Positions 1-8,945 are shown, counted from the stretch's first letter. The stretch: DNA of 64,000 nucleotides from Streptococcus penaeicida (GCF_002887775.1 NZ_LOCM01000015.1:95616-159615); one strand, 5' to 3'. Numbers and translations: made by a program. Notes: generated from the sequence alone by a model not told the origin.

Positions 1-651
1 GACCCACGTTTCTCTGCCTTCGGTGCACTTGCTCCAAAGAGTAAGGCAGACTTCGCTTTCTTGCTGCACGGCTATTACCATTTAAAACAAGACGGCGGTG
101 TCATGGCTATTGTCCTCCCTCATGGAGTCCTTTTCCGAGGAAATGCTGAAGGTAAAATCAGGCAGCACCTCTTGGAAGAAGGTGCCATCGACACGGTTAT
201 CGGTCTGCCAGCCAATATCTTCTATAACACCTCGATTCCGACCACAGTCATCATTCTCAAGAAGAACCGGACCAACCAACCGTGATGTTTACTTTATTGA
301 TGCCTCTAAAGAATTCGATAAGGGCAAAAATCAGAACCTGATGACCGATGTCCACATCAGCAAGATCCTTGATGCCTACAAAGCGCGTGAAGACATGGAT
401 AAATTTGCCCACCTGGCGAGTTTTGAGGAAATCAAAGAAAATGATTTCAACCTTAATATCCCTCGCTACGTGGACACCTTCGAAGAAGAAGAAGTTCTAC
501 CCTTAACGGACATCGTGCTAACATTAATGCCACTAACGCCAAAATTGAAGAACAATCCAAAACCCTCATGGATATGCTCGGACAACTCAAAGGCACAACT
601 CCAGAAGCCCAAGCCGAACTGGACGCCTTTTTGAAGGATTTGAAGTTGTGA
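1..651 (+). pseudogene. hsdM: type I restriction-modification DNA methyltransferase (HsdM), C-terminal remnant, frameshifted
   Basis: The reading frame is already open at base 1 and runs through a typical HsdM C-terminal region (HGYYHLKQDGGVMAIVLPHG, then GLPANIFYNTSIPTTVIIL). HsdM transfers methyl groups to adenines as part of the HsdRMS complex. The NPPF catalytic motif would lie upstream of the window. The frame breaks near 275-285, where an extra CCAA unit gives ACCAACCAACC and an early TGA. The protein continues in the next frame (RDVYFIDASKEFDKGKNQN...VDTFEEEE). It shifts back to the first frame near 510-520, consistent with about 4 bases lost, and ends at TGA 649-651 after DAFLKDLKL. 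Two 4-base type changes are unlike the 1-base indels elsewhere in the window, so this may be true decay. No hsdS follows. Confidence 0.85.
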
Positions 652-674
652 GGAAAATATTATAATAATGCATA

Positions 675-1802
675 ATGAAAAGTGGAATTAAAATGTACAA
701 AAGGAAAAAACAAAACATAAATTTTCTGAAGAGTTTAGAAGGATTAAATTCAAAATTATTTAAAAATATTTCCATATGTGTTATTTTAAGTGCTTTATGG
801 GGTATATACCAACATATTGATGATAAAGGGATTATTGCGGATTTGACTGGTTCTATAAAAATTCAAAAGATTTTAGCAAAGGAAATTGAAAATTCTTATT
901 CTGCAAATCCATATCACATTACTGTTAAATCTGATAAGGTAGATTGGCTATCGAACTATTTTGAAAATAATATTTATATAAATAATACAATGTCATCTGA
1001 TGTTGAATATAATAAAATTTCTTTGCTAAACGTTGTTGTAAATACAAATTATAAATATTCTGATATCAGATTAAATTCTGGAATAAATTCAAAAAAACAA
1101 CATTATATAGGTTATGTTTTCAATAATGGTACTAAAACATCAAACTCGAGATACCTAGTTAGCTATTTTATTAATGAAAATAATAAAAAAAAGAAAATAT
1201 TTACAAAGGAATATTCTTCCAATATGCTTGACAGAGGATCAGTCGAGAAATTATTTGATATTAATCTGAGAGAAGAAACAATCTTGAAGAATTTTAACGA
1301 TTTAAAAGATAATAATACTAGTGGACTCGAAATCAATATTAAAAATTTAAAAACTAAACAATCTGAATCAGCTTATTTAGTATTCCAAAACGGTAAATTT
1401 TCGGAAAATATAGGTGCAACTGCACCACCAATGCCTCCAAATGATCTTACAATTTTTGAATTAACAAAACCATATAGTAAAATTTATACAAATAATATTA
1501 TGGATACAATACAGAGTGGAAAATCAAAATATAAATTCAATATTTTAGTTGATAAGCCATGCATTTTAACATATAAACTTGAAATGAAAAATGGCAATAA
1601 GAAGCAAACTCTTACAAAATGGAGTAAAATTAAGATAAGAATGCCAGTTTATAAGGATCAAACCTTTGGAATCCATGGTAAAATATTTTTCTTTGCTGAA
1701 AAATTTAATCTTGCTAAATTTAATATAACAGAAGTAAAATATCTGGATCCAACATTATTATATGATATTAATACAACGAAAAAAGATTATAATCTTAGGT
1801 AA
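675..1802 (+). CDS. AT-rich orphan protein with one N-terminal membrane segment
   Basis: I do not recognise this 375-residue protein. The N-terminus is very basic (MYKRKKQN...) and is followed by one hydrophobic stretch (residues about 31-46, ISICVILSALWGIYQHI). The rest is a long soluble part rich in Asn, Lys and Ile, with no motif I can name. A short proline cluster (APPMPPND) lies near residue 250. The start is uncertain. A GAGGAAA sequence ends 18 bases before ATG 675, and a second ATG at 693 follows a weak GTGGA. Base composition is far more AT-rich than the neighbours, which suggests transfer from elsewhere. The gene sits where hsdS would be expected after hsdM. It could be a membrane-tethered sensor or effector, but nothing in the sequence proves a function. 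Confidence 0.6.
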   Translation: MKSGIKMYKRKKQNINFLKSLEGLNSKLFKNISICVILSALWGIYQHIDDKGIIADLTGSIKIQKILAKEIENSYSANPYHITVKSDKVDWLSNYFENNIYINNTMSSDVEYNKISLLNVVVNTNYKYSDIRLNSGINSKKQHYIGYVFNNGTKTSNSRYLVSYFINENNKKKKIFTKEYSSNMLDRGSVEKLFDINLREETILKNFNDLKDNNTSGLEINIKNLKTKQSESAYLVFQNGKFSENIGATAPPMPPNDLTIFELTKPYSKIYTNNIMDTIQSGKSKYKFNILVDKPCILTYKLEMKNGNKKQTLTKWSKIKIRMPVYKDQTFGIHGKIFFFAEKFNLAKFNITEVKYLDPTLLYDINTTKKDYNLR

Positions 1803-1942
1803 TGAATTTTCAGAGTATAAGCTAAAATATCTCTATTTTGATGCTTTCTAATAGTGAATTTTTATCATCTGAGGTATGATAAAGTTAGAAAATATCATTT
1901 ATCAGCAGAATAAATCTATTGTCTGATAATGGGAGGCAAAAA

Positions 1943-2824
1943 ATGACTATTGTTCCACATCTTTGGTTTAATGACAATGCTATTGAAGCTGTTACTACCT
2001 ATACCAAGCTATTTAAAGATTCTAAAATTAATTGGCAATACACTTTAAAAGATACACCTTCTGGTGATTGTGACTTAGTTTCTTTTGAGCTTGCGGGTGA
2101 GTCCATGGCAGCTATCGCAGCGGGTCCTTATTTTCAACTAAATGAAGCTATTTCCATCATGGTTGGTATTCAAACTAAGGAAGAAATCGATCGCTTGTAT
2201 CAAACGCTTTCGCAAGGTGGTCATGATTTGATGCCTTTGCAGGAGTATCCTTTTAACCCTTACTACGTTTGGGTGGCTGATCGCTTTGGTTTGTCATGGC
2301 AATTATTACTGATGCCAGATCAAGAAAAAACCTATAGCTTTGAATATTCTCTGCTTTTTTCCGGCGATAATTGTGGTCGAGCAGCAGATGCCCTCAATTA
2401 CTATGCTGATGTCTTTTCGACTAAACCCAATGTTATTGTTCCTTATCCTCCCGGTCAGGCTCAGGATCCACGCGCCAAGGTTGCTTATGGTTCAGTGACG
2501 CTTGATGACGCCTATTTTACGGCCATGGACCACGGCTATACTGGCGACAAGGCCTTTAATGAAGCTTTCTCTTTCATGCTCTATTGTGACAGTCAAGAGG
2601 AATTGGATTATTATTGGAGCAAATTATCGTCTGAACCTAAAGCAGAGCAATGTGGTTGGTGTAAAGACCAATTCGGTGTTTCATGGCAGATCATTCCCTC
2701 TTGGTTAAGATCTTTTTATGGAAATAGCAGCGCTACACAGATTGAGGTTGTATCCAAAGCCATGATGCCAATGAAAAAATTGGATGACTTAGCTTTGCGA
2801 CAAGCATTAGCTGAAGTTGAATAA
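1943..2824 (+). CDS. PhnB-like glyoxalase/VOC-fold protein, two domains
   Basis: A 293-residue protein of the PhnB / 3-demethylubiquinone-methyltransferase-like branch of the glyoxalase (VOC) superfamily. The fold appears twice. Domain 1 begins TIVPHLWFNDNAIEAV and ends DRFGLSWQLLL. Domain 2 begins EYSLLFSGDNCGRAADALNY and ends DQFGVSWQIIPSWL. The paired FGxSWQ ends are characteristic. VOC proteins bind a metal and act on small or electrophilic molecules, but the substrate here is unknown. ATG 1943 is chosen because GGGAGG lies 7 bases upstream. An upstream TTG at 1919 has no such site. The gene is monocistronic, with its own terminator directly after the stop. Confidence 0.85.
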   Translation: MTIVPHLWFNDNAIEAVTTYTKLFKDSKINWQYTLKDTPSGDCDLVSFELAGESMAAIAAGPYFQLNEAISIMVGIQTKEEIDRLYQTLSQGGHDLMPLQEYPFNPYYVWVADRFGLSWQLLLMPDQEKTYSFEYSLLFSGDNCGRAADALNYYADVFSTKPNVIVPYPPGQAQDPRAKVAYGSVTLDDAYFTAMDHGYTGDKAFNEAFSFMLYCDSQEELDYYWSKLSSEPKAEQCGWCKDQFGVSWQIIPSWLRSFYGNSSATQIEVVSKAMMPMKKLDDLALRQALAEVE

Positions 2825-2828
2825 CAAA

Positions 2829-2883
2829 AAAAAACTAAAATGGTTGTCACCACTCTCTGGTTTCAGCTATTTTAGTTTTTTTC
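2829..2883 (+). terminator. rho-independent terminator after the glyoxalase-like gene
   Basis: Inverted repeat AAAACTAAAAT (2831-2841) / ATTTTAGTTTT (from 2869), followed by a run of T. It starts a few bases after the stop codon at 2824. Confidence 0.7.
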
Positions 2884-2951
2884 ATATAGTAAGCATTTAT
2901 TAAATTTTTAATATCTTAGATTAAATTATCTGTAATACTTTTAGAAAACTC

Positions 2952-3050
2952 AACAATGGAGCAGGCTCTGTAGTCATTGGTGCTATCGGTATGATGGCCC
3001 TTTGTGGTGGCTTTGCTCTTCTTAAAACTTCTAAGAAAAATGAAGACTAA
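2952..3050 (+). pseudogene. C-terminal cell-wall sorting tail of a lost LPXTG surface protein
   Basis: One frame reads NNGAGSVVIGAIGMMALCGG, then FALLKTSKKNED and TAA at 3048-3050. This is the hydrophobic segment plus charged tail that ends sortase-anchored proteins. No start codon, ribosome site or body of a protein precedes it, and the sorting pentapeptide itself is not recognisable. It is therefore a 3-prime remnant, with the rest probably removed by deletion. Confidence 0.6.
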
Positions 3051-3075
3051 GTCAAAAAGCAATTTTTAAGCCAAA

Positions 3076-3109
3076 AAATAAGTCACTCATTTGATTGAGT
3101 GACTTATTT
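3076..3109. terminator. bidirectional terminator
   Basis: Perfect 14-bp arms (AAATAAGTCACTCA, 3076-3089, and its complement, 3096-3109) with loop TTTGAT. A-rich and T-rich flanks let it act on both strands. It ends dtpT on the minus strand. Confidence 0.8.
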
Positions 3110-3112
3110 TAC

Positions 3113-4591
3113 TTATTTAACGCCGGCCATTAATTTATCAATACGTGGTACGTAGAAGAATAAAAGAATACCGAAGACAATTGTAATTGTTCCGACAATA
3201 CCATAATAGGCAACTTCATTACCTGATGTATAGAATTTAACGATTTGAGCATTGATGGCTTGAGCAGATGCGTTACTTAAGAACCAAATGGACATCATTT
3301 GTGCTTGGAAGGCTTTAGGTGCTAATTTTGTTGTAACCGATAAGCCAATTGGTGAGATGAGCATCTCACCGACGATAACGATCGCCCAGCTAACAATCAA
3401 CCACATTGGACTTACTTTAGCATGAACACCAAACATCATTCCTGGCAACATCATCCAAACAAAAGATAGACCAGCAGCAATTAAACCATAAGCAAATTTC
3501 TTAGGTGATGAGGGTTGTTTGCTTCCTAAATTAGCCCAGATCCATGCAAAGAATGGAACATATAGCATGATAAAGAGTGGGTTAATACTTTGGAAGTAAG
3601 ATGATGGGAAATTGATGTGATGACCAAATAGGTTAAAGTAAAGACGTGTTTGTTCATCGGCAAATAAGGCTAAGACAACTGATCCTTGTTCTTCAATTGA
3701 CCAGAATAAAATGGAAGCAATGAAGAGTGGGATATAGGCTAAAACGCGTGAACGTTCGGTCGCATTGATTTTATTACTGCTTAAAATTTTGAAGAAGTAA
3801 TAAATAGGAACAACAATAGCAATAAAGGTAAAGATATTGATGATACTATTGATGGTTAATAAATTAACCAACTTCAAGGCGATGACTAATAGGACAACGC
3901 CTACAGCTACAAGAGCACTTTTCTTTTTGAGGTCTTGCATTTCGCTTGCTGAAAGGGGGTCAGTTGGGTGCATGCTTTCTTCTGAGAGGTATTTTTTACC
4001 ATCACGGATGTATTGCATTAGACCAAAGAACATTCCGACGGCAGCAAGAGAGAAGCCAAGGTGGAAGTTAATTTCTTGGCCAAGATAACCAACTAGTGCT
4101 GGAGCAATGAAAGCACCTAAGTTAATTCCGAAGACGAAAATTGAAAATCCAGCATCTCGACGTAAGTCTTTTTCACCATAGAGGGACCCAACCATTTCAG
4201 AAACGTTTGGTTTTAAGAAACCAGTTCCGAGGATGATAAGAGCAATCGAAACAAATAGGGCTGTTTTACCAAAAGGTGTTGCTAAAGCAATGTGACCAAC
4301 CATGATTAAGATCCCACCATAGAGGACGGATTTTCGACTTCCAAGGATTCTGTCAGATACATAGCCACCAATAATGGACGACAAATATACAAGGGAACCG
4401 TAGATAGCCATAATTGAAGCTGCAGTAACTTTGTCAAAACCTAGACCACCTTTGCTGACGCTATAATACATATAGTAAAGTAAAATAGCGCGCATACCGT
4501 AGTATGAGAACCTTTCCCACATTTCTGTGAAAAAGAGAGTGGACAGTCCGCGAGGATGTCCGAAGAATGATTTAGAATCATTTGTATTCAT
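3113..4591 (-). CDS. dtpT: proton-dependent di-/tripeptide transporter (POT family)
   Basis: A 492-residue polytopic membrane protein of the POT/PTR family, which imports di- and tripeptides with protons. The family signature is clear near the N-terminus (FFTEMWERFSYYGMRAILLY), with the conserved ExxERFxYYG motif, and a second one follows (GGYVSDRILGSRK). Length and about 14 hydrophobic segments fit bacterial DtpT. ATG at 4591 has AAGGAG just upstream on the minus strand. The gene is monocistronic, ending at the strong hairpin at 3076-3109. Streptococci rely on peptide uptake for amino acids, so this is a core nutritional gene. Confidence 0.93.
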   Translation of the reverse strand: MNTNDSKSFFGHPRGLSTLFFTEMWERFSYYGMRAILLYYMYYSVSKGGLGFDKVTAASIMAIYGSLVYLSSIIGGYVSDRILGSRKSVLYGGILIMVGHIALATPFGKTALFVSIALIILGTGFLKPNVSEMVGSLYGEKDLRRDAGFSIFVFGINLGAFIAPALVGYLGQEINFHLGFSLAAVGMFFGLMQYIRDGKKYLSEESMHPTDPLSASEMQDLKKKSALVAVGVVLLVIALKLVNLLTINSIINIFTFIAIVVPIYYFFKILSSNKINATERSRVLAYIPLFIASILFWSIEEQGSVVLALFADEQTRLYFNLFGHHINFPSSYFQSINPLFIMLYVPFFAWIWANLGSKQPSSPKKFAYGLIAAGLSFVWMMLPGMMFGVHAKVSPMWLIVSWAIVIVGEMLISPIGLSVTTKLAPKAFQAQMMSIWFLSNASAQAINAQIVKFYTSGNEVAYYGIVGTITIVFGILLFFYVPRIDKLMAGVK

Positions 4592-4781
4592 TATATTTTA
4601 TGTCTCCTTCTTAAAATCACAGGGTATAGAATACCGTAAAATAGGCATTATGTCAATATTGTGGAAATTTCATGAAAGTCTTATAATACATAAAATAATG
4701 AATAATTTAATATTATTAGGTATAATTATTATATTTAGTACCGTTATTATCTTATTGGTATAGATGGATTTCTGTATAGAC

Positions 4782-5951
4782 TTATAAATATTGCAAAAAA
4801 AGCCCTTCAGCTTTTTTTACTTGAAGGACTTTTTTAAGAATAAATGGGGCAATGACCGTTGAAAGAATAATAACAATCACTAATGTGGAATAGACTTGGC
4901 TAGTGATTAATTTTTCTGCCAAGCCAATTTGGACAATGATTAAAGCCATTTCCCCACGACTAACCATCCCAGCACCAACTGTTAATGAATCCATCTTAGA
5001 GAAGTTAAAACCTTTGGCAACCAAATAACCTGGTAATAGTTTACTGATAACAGCTAGTATAGTGAAGAAGATGATAATACCTAGATTTGCAAATAGGCCA
5101 TCAAATTTCAGTGGTAGGGCAATGGAAGCAAAGAAGATTGGGATAAAGAACATGTAAGACAGTTCTGAAATCTCATGCATAATTTCCTCACCTTTATGGG
5201 TTTGACCGATAGCAAGGCCTGCAAAGAAGGAACCGATGACGGCACTCATTCCTACAGTTGTTGCTAGTAGCGCCATACTAAAACAGATTAAAAGGGCTAA
5301 AAAACTATCCTTCTCGAATTGGTCAATCTTGAAAGTCAGGCGGTAAATAGCTGGAACGATATATTTCACCAAAGCAATTAAAAAAAGCAAGAAGAGGAGT
5401 TGGCCGATCATTTGGAAAAGGAGATTGGAGTTGGAGCCAGAACCTTTGTTGGTCGCAACGAAGAAACTAAGTAAGAGGACGGCAATAATATCGTCAGCAA
5501 CGGCCGCACCCAGAATAACAGCACCAACCTTGGTTTGCACGCGCTTATACTCTTGCAGGACTTCGACGGTTATGGAAACGCTAGTCGCGGCGAAGACGAT
5601 GCCGTAAAACATGGCGGTATTGACATCGTAGCCCATGAGCTTGGTGACCATATAGAATAAGCCAACCGGAATCACAACACCTGTGATGGCAACCGCCAAG
5701 CTAGGTTTGAGATACTTCTTTAAAAGGGCTAAATCAGCCTCTAAACCAGCTAGGAACATAAGTAGGATAACACCAAGTTCGGCTAGAAAGTGAATGATAT
5801 GACCTTGATGAACCAAGTTCAACAAACTAGGACCAATGATGATCCCAACTAGTAGTTGCCCAACGACCGCTGGAATAGCTAACTTTTTTGAGGCCTCAAT
5901 GGCCAAAAAACTGGAAATTAAAATAATAGTAATTTGAAATAATTCTTGCAT
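4782..5951 (-). CDS. cation/proton antiporter (CPA2 family, NapA-like)
   Basis: A 389-residue membrane protein with about 12 hydrophobic segments. It starts MQELFQITIILISSFLAIEA and contains AAVADDIIAVLLLSFF, the paired-Asp ion-binding motif (ADD) of the CPA2 family (NapA, KefB). It probably exchanges Na+ or K+ for H+ across the cell membrane in pH and salt homeostasis. The last dozen codons overlap the stem of the transcription terminator (4793-4832). The end KKVLQVKKAEGLFLQYL may therefore be a natural short tail or the product of an unseen indel. Which ion it carries cannot be read from the sequence. Confidence 0.88.
   Translation of the reverse strand: MQELFQITIILISSFLAIEASKKLAIPAVVGQLLVGIIIGPSLLNLVHQGHIIHFLAELGVILLMFLAGLEADLALLKKYLKPSLAVAITGVVIPVGLFYMVTKLMGYDVNTAMFYGIVFAATSVSITVEVLQEYKRVQTKVGAVILGAAVADDIIAVLLLSFFVATNKGSGSNSNLLFQMIGQLLFLLFLIALVKYIVPAIYRLTFKIDQFEKDSFLALLICFSMALLATTVGMSAVIGSFFAGLAIGQTHKGEEIMHEISELSYMFFIPIFFASIALPLKFDGLFANLGIIIFFTILAVISKLLPGYLVAKGFNFSKMDSLTVGAGMVSRGEMALIIVQIGLAEKLITSQVYSTLVIVIILSTVIAPFILKKVLQVKKAEGLFLQYL
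4793..4832 (-). terminator. terminator overlapping the antiporter 3-prime end
   Basis: On the minus strand, CCTTCA pairs with TGAAGG around an A-rich loop, followed by a run of T. It lies inside the final codons of the antiporter gene. Confidence 0.6.
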
Positions 5952-6129
5952 AAACCCCTCATAAATCTAATAATTTGTGTCAATTATTACTATTATATCA
6001 TGAGTATTCGGACAAGAAAAGTTAGGTGCCTATGTTAGAAATAAAGAAAAATATCATTTTAGTTTTGAATTTAGTGACTCTTTAAAATCAAACATTAGAA
6101 TTTGTAAAAATGAGAAAGCTCACTAAAGT

Positions 6130-6216
6130 AGAAGAAAAGAGTAACCGGTTGGTTACTCTTTATAATTCCCTCTCACTTTGTTATTTCAAGGCTCGAGGCT
6201 GATTTCCTCCACTGGA
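6130..6216. repeat. 87-bp direct repeat, copy 1, with terminator hairpin
   Basis: 87 bases that recur at 6266-6352 with one difference in the hairpin loop (CCGGTTGG here, CCGATTGG there). The copy begins with a hairpin made of AGAGTAACC and GGTTACTCT, flanked by A and T runs. It then reads CCCTCTCACTTTG and CTCGAGGCTGATTTCC. Confidence 0.85.
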
Positions 6217-6265
6217 ACCCTCGCTTTTCTATTTCTAGGCTCACGCAAAAAAGGTCCACTGGACC

Positions 6266-6352
6266 AGAAGAAAAGAGTAACCGATTGGTTACTCTTTATA
6301 ATTCCCTCTCACTTTGTTATTTCAAGGCTCGAGGCTGATTTCCTCCACTGGA
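6266..6352. repeat. 87-bp direct repeat, copy 2, with terminator hairpin
   Basis: Second copy, offset by 136 bases from the first and directly downstream of guaA (stop at 6358 on the minus strand). The 49-base spacer between copies contains the small palindrome GGTCCACTGGACC. Both hairpins can terminate guaA transcription, so the region has a doubled terminator. Confidence 0.85.
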
Positions 6353-6357
6353 GAAAA

Positions 6358-7920
6358 TCACTCCCACTCAACAGTTGCGGGTGGTTTGCTTGTGATGTCG
6401 TAGACGATGCGGTTGACGTGATCAACTTCGTTTACGATTCGGGTTGAAATTTTCTTAAGAGTGTCCCATGGTAATTGTGCGAAGTCTGCTGTCATACCAT
6501 CGATGGAAGTAATAGCGCGGATAGCGATAGTGTAATCGTAAGTACGACCGTCACCCATAACACCAACCGAACGAACTCCTGTGTTTACAGTGAAATATTG
6601 CCATACGTCGCGGTCAAGGCCAGCTTTAGCAATTTCTTCACGAAGAATCGCGTCAGATTCGCGGACAGTTTCAAGTTTTTCTTCCGTGATAGCACCCATG
6701 ACACGAATAGCAAGACCTGGACCTGGGAAAGGTTGGCGCCATACAATGTTTTCAGGCATGCCAAGTGCGATACCAAGAGCACGAACCTCATCTTTAAACA
6801 ATGTATTGAGTGGCTCGATCAACTGGAATTGCATATCTTCCGGAAGACCGCCAACGTTGTGGTGAGATTTAATGGTTTGGGCTGTTTCTGTTCCTGATTC
6901 AATAATATCAGTATAGAGCGTTCCTTGTGCTAGGAAGTCAACACCTTTTAACTTGCTTGCTTCATCGTCAAAGACGTAAACAAACTCGTTACCGATGATC
7001 TTACGTTTTTTCTCTGGATCATCAACACCAGCTAATAAATCTAAGAATCGGTCTTTAGCGTCAACGCGGATAATGTTAAGGCCAAACTTACCACCAAGCA
7101 TACCCATAACTTGATCACCTTCGTCTTTACGAAGAAGACCATGGTCAACAAAGATACAGGTTAATTGGTCACCAATGGCTTTTTGTAAAAGAACCCCAAC
7201 AACTGAAGAGTCGACACCACCAGATAATCCCAGAAGTACTTTACGATCACCTACTTGTTTACGGATGTTGTCGATTTGCATATCAATGAAATTATCCATT
7301 GACCAGTCGCCACGAGCACCACAGATGAACATTGCAAAATTTCTAAGAATGTCGTTTCCATAAATAGAATGTCTTACTTCTGGGTGGAATTGAATACCAT
7401 AGATTTGTTTTTCTGTATTTTCAATAGCAGCAAATGGACAGTCAGCAGAATCACCAACTAAATGGAATCCTTCAGGAATTTCGGTAACAGCATCGCCGTG
7501 ACTCATGAGAACTAATTGTTCTTCTGGTGTATCAGCGAAGAGTTTAGACTCTGTACGAAGGGTTAGGGTTGATTGACCATACTCACGATTACCAGCTTGC
7601 CCAGCAGGAAAAACCTTACCACCGAGTTTTTCAGTAATCAATTGCATACCGTAACAGATACCAAGAATTGGAATTCCTAATTCGAGAATCTCAGGATCGA
7701 TTCCGAAGGCATCTTCAGCATAAACAGAATTTGGACCCCCAGATAGGACAATACCAACAGGGTTAATCTCGCGAATTTCGGCAGCAGAGATTTTATGGCT
7801 CTTTAATTCAGAAAAAACGCCAAACTCTCGAATACGTCTAGCAATTAACTGATTATATTGGCTACCATAATCAAGAACGATGATTTTTTGAACATCTTTC
7901 AAAATTGAAATTTCAGTCAT
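6358..7920 (-). CDS. guaA: GMP synthase (glutamine-hydrolysing)
   Basis: A 520-residue cytosolic enzyme that converts XMP to GMP with glutamine and ATP. The N-terminal class I glutamine amidotransferase domain shows the nucleophile in GICYGMQ and the His/Glu in FHPEV. The ATP-pyrophosphatase domain has the P-loop [10 protein letters not shown]. The C-terminal dimerisation domain ends KPPATVEWE. The start at 7920 ([15 protein letters not shown]) matches the usual streptococcal length and has AAAGGA upstream. A longer start at 7965 would add 15 residues without a better ribosome site. The gene is divergent from the GntR gene and is followed by the doubled terminator. Confidence 0.96.
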   Translation of the reverse strand: MTEISILKDVQKIIVLDYGSQYNQLIARRIREFGVFSELKSHKISAAEIREINPVGIVLSGGPNSVYAEDAFGIDPEILELGIPILGICYGMQLITEKLGGKVFPAGQAGNREYGQSTLTLRTESKLFADTPEEQLVLMSHGDAVTEIPEGFHLVGDSADCPFAAIENTEKQIYGIQFHPEVRHSIYGNDILRNFAMFICGARGDWSMDNFIDMQIDNIRKQVGDRKVLLGLSGGVDSSVVGVLLQKAIGDQLTCIFVDHGLLRKDEGDQVMGMLGGKFGLNIIRVDAKDRFLDLLAGVDDPEKKRKIIGNEFVYVFDDEASKLKGVDFLAQGTLYTDIIESGTETAQTIKSHHNVGGLPEDMQFQLIEPLNTLFKDEVRALGIALGMPENIVWRQPFPGPGLAIRVMGAITEEKLETVRESDAILREEIAKAGLDRDVWQYFTVNTGVRSVGVMGDGRTYDYTIAIRAITSIDGMTADFAQLPWDTLKKISTRIVNEVDHVNRIVYDITSKPPATVEWE

Positions 7921-8222
7921 TGTAATCCTTTCATTTCCATTACTCTTTGGACTAATGGTTTTCATCTCATTGTAGCATATTTTTTTGAGAATGGCATTAG
8001 AAATTCGGTTAATTGTTTGCTGTTAAAGGCCAAATCCTAACATTATTTTAAAAGGGGAAGTTAATTTGAGTAAAAATTGATAAAAAGTCTGACAATGACA
8101 GAAAAATGATGATAAAAATTGAATTTTTCAGAATAAGGACAGACATTTTGTGACATTGTCCACTAAAGTGTCAGTGATTATGATAGAATAGTTGTAATAG
8201 TAAACAAACTAGGGAGACTGAC
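7921..8222. other. divergent promoter region between guaA and the GntR gene
   Basis: About 300 AT-rich bases with the start signals of two divergent genes. I see one good plus-strand promoter (8156-8184). I see no purine riboswitch and no obvious guanine-responsive element upstream of guaA. Confidence 0.5.
8156..8184 (+). promoter_or_regulatory. sigma-A type promoter of the GntR gene
   Basis: TTGTCC (8156-8161), a 17-base spacer and TATGAT (8179-8184), about 38 bases before the ATG at 8223. Confidence 0.5.
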
Positions 8223-8921
8223 ATGTTACCAGCCTATATTAAAATTCATGATGCCATCAAAAAAGATATCGACGACCAGGTTTGGGCCATCGGTGATCGT
8301 CTTCCGAGCGAAAGAGACTTGGCTGATCACTTTGCGGTTAGTCGCATGACCTTAAGACAGGCTATCACGCTTTTAGTCGAAGAAGGTATCCTAGAAAGAC
8401 GCATTGGTTCTGGTACCTATGTATCTAGTCAACGCGTACAAGAAAAAATGCGTGGAACCACATCTTTTACAGAGATTGTTAATTCTCAAGGCAAAAAGCC
8501 ATCCTCAAAATTACTTTCTTACCAAAGACAACTAGCCTCAGATACCGAAATCAAAGAGCTCAATTTAGAAGTCACTGACTATGTTGTTCGTATGGAACGC
8601 GTCCGTTATGCCGATAATGTTCCATTAGTTTACGAGGTTGCCTCGATTCCCGAGAAGTTCATCAAAAATGTCAAACGCGAAGATATCACTGAGCATTTCT
8701 TTAAAACCTTAGTTGCTAATGGTTATGAAATCGGCAAAAGCCGCCAAACCATATATGCTAAAACAGCAAGCGAACGCGTTGCCACCTATTTAGGGGTTAG
8801 CCGTGGCCACGCCATCCTAGCTTTAACCCAAGTATCTTATTTCAGCAACGGGAATCCATTTGAGTATGTCCGCAGTCAGTATGTAGGCGATCGCTTTGAA
8901 TTTTATCTGGAAAACAATTGA
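8223..8921 (+). CDS. GntR-family regulator, HutC subfamily (NagR/YvoA-like)
   Basis: A 232-residue transcription factor. An N-terminal winged helix of the GntR type (LPSERDLADHFAVSRMTLRQ, residues about 26-45) is followed by a UTRA ligand domain (residues about 85-230). The RGTTSFTEIVNSQGKKPSSK linker and FEYVRSQYVGDRFEFYL end resemble NagR/YvoA, which senses amino-sugar phosphates. By analogy it may repress N-acetylglucosamine genes, but no such genes lie in the window. AGGGAGA precedes ATG 8223. The gene is single, ending in a strong terminator. Confidence 0.82.
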   Translation: MLPAYIKIHDAIKKDIDDQVWAIGDRLPSERDLADHFAVSRMTLRQAITLLVEEGILERRIGSGTYVSSQRVQEKMRGTTSFTEIVNSQGKKPSSKLLSYQRQLASDTEIKELNLEVTDYVVRMERVRYADNVPLVYEVASIPEKFIKNVKREDITEHFFKTLVANGYEIGKSRQTIYAKTASERVATYLGVSRGHAILALTQVSYFSNGNPFEYVRSQYVGDRFEFYLENN

Positions 8922-8945
8922 GAGTTTGTTTGCAAACTCTTTTTT
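8921..8945 (+). terminator. terminator after the GntR gene
   Basis: AGAGTTTG (8921-8928) pairs with CAAACTCT (8933-8940) and is followed by a run of T. It overlaps the last base of the stop codon. Confidence 0.8.

Larger units (their letters stand above)
5952..6357. other. intergenic region between the antiporter and guaA
   Basis: About 400 bases without a convincing gene. It holds the antiporter promoter region (AT-rich, 5952-6010) and a tandem duplication, each copy of which carries a guaA-side terminator. A possible plus-strand reading frame beginning near 6178 consists only of repeat sequence and antisense guaA, and is not credible. Confidence 0.6.

Noticed and set aside
4527..4763. 78-codon plus-strand frame over the dtpT start
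   Set aside because: Mostly antisense to dtpT. Only the last 21 codons could be a peptide, and they lack a ribosome site.
6178..6447. Plus-strand frame over the repeat region and the guaA 3-prime end
   Set aside because: It consists of the duplicated terminator module and antisense guaA; no ribosome site or family.
6475..6897. 140-codon plus-strand frame inside guaA
   Set aside because: Antisense shadow of a strongly conserved enzyme gene with no homology of its own.
7921..8222. Possible purine riboswitch upstream of guaA
   Set aside because: I looked for a paired three-way-junction pattern and a terminator and saw none.
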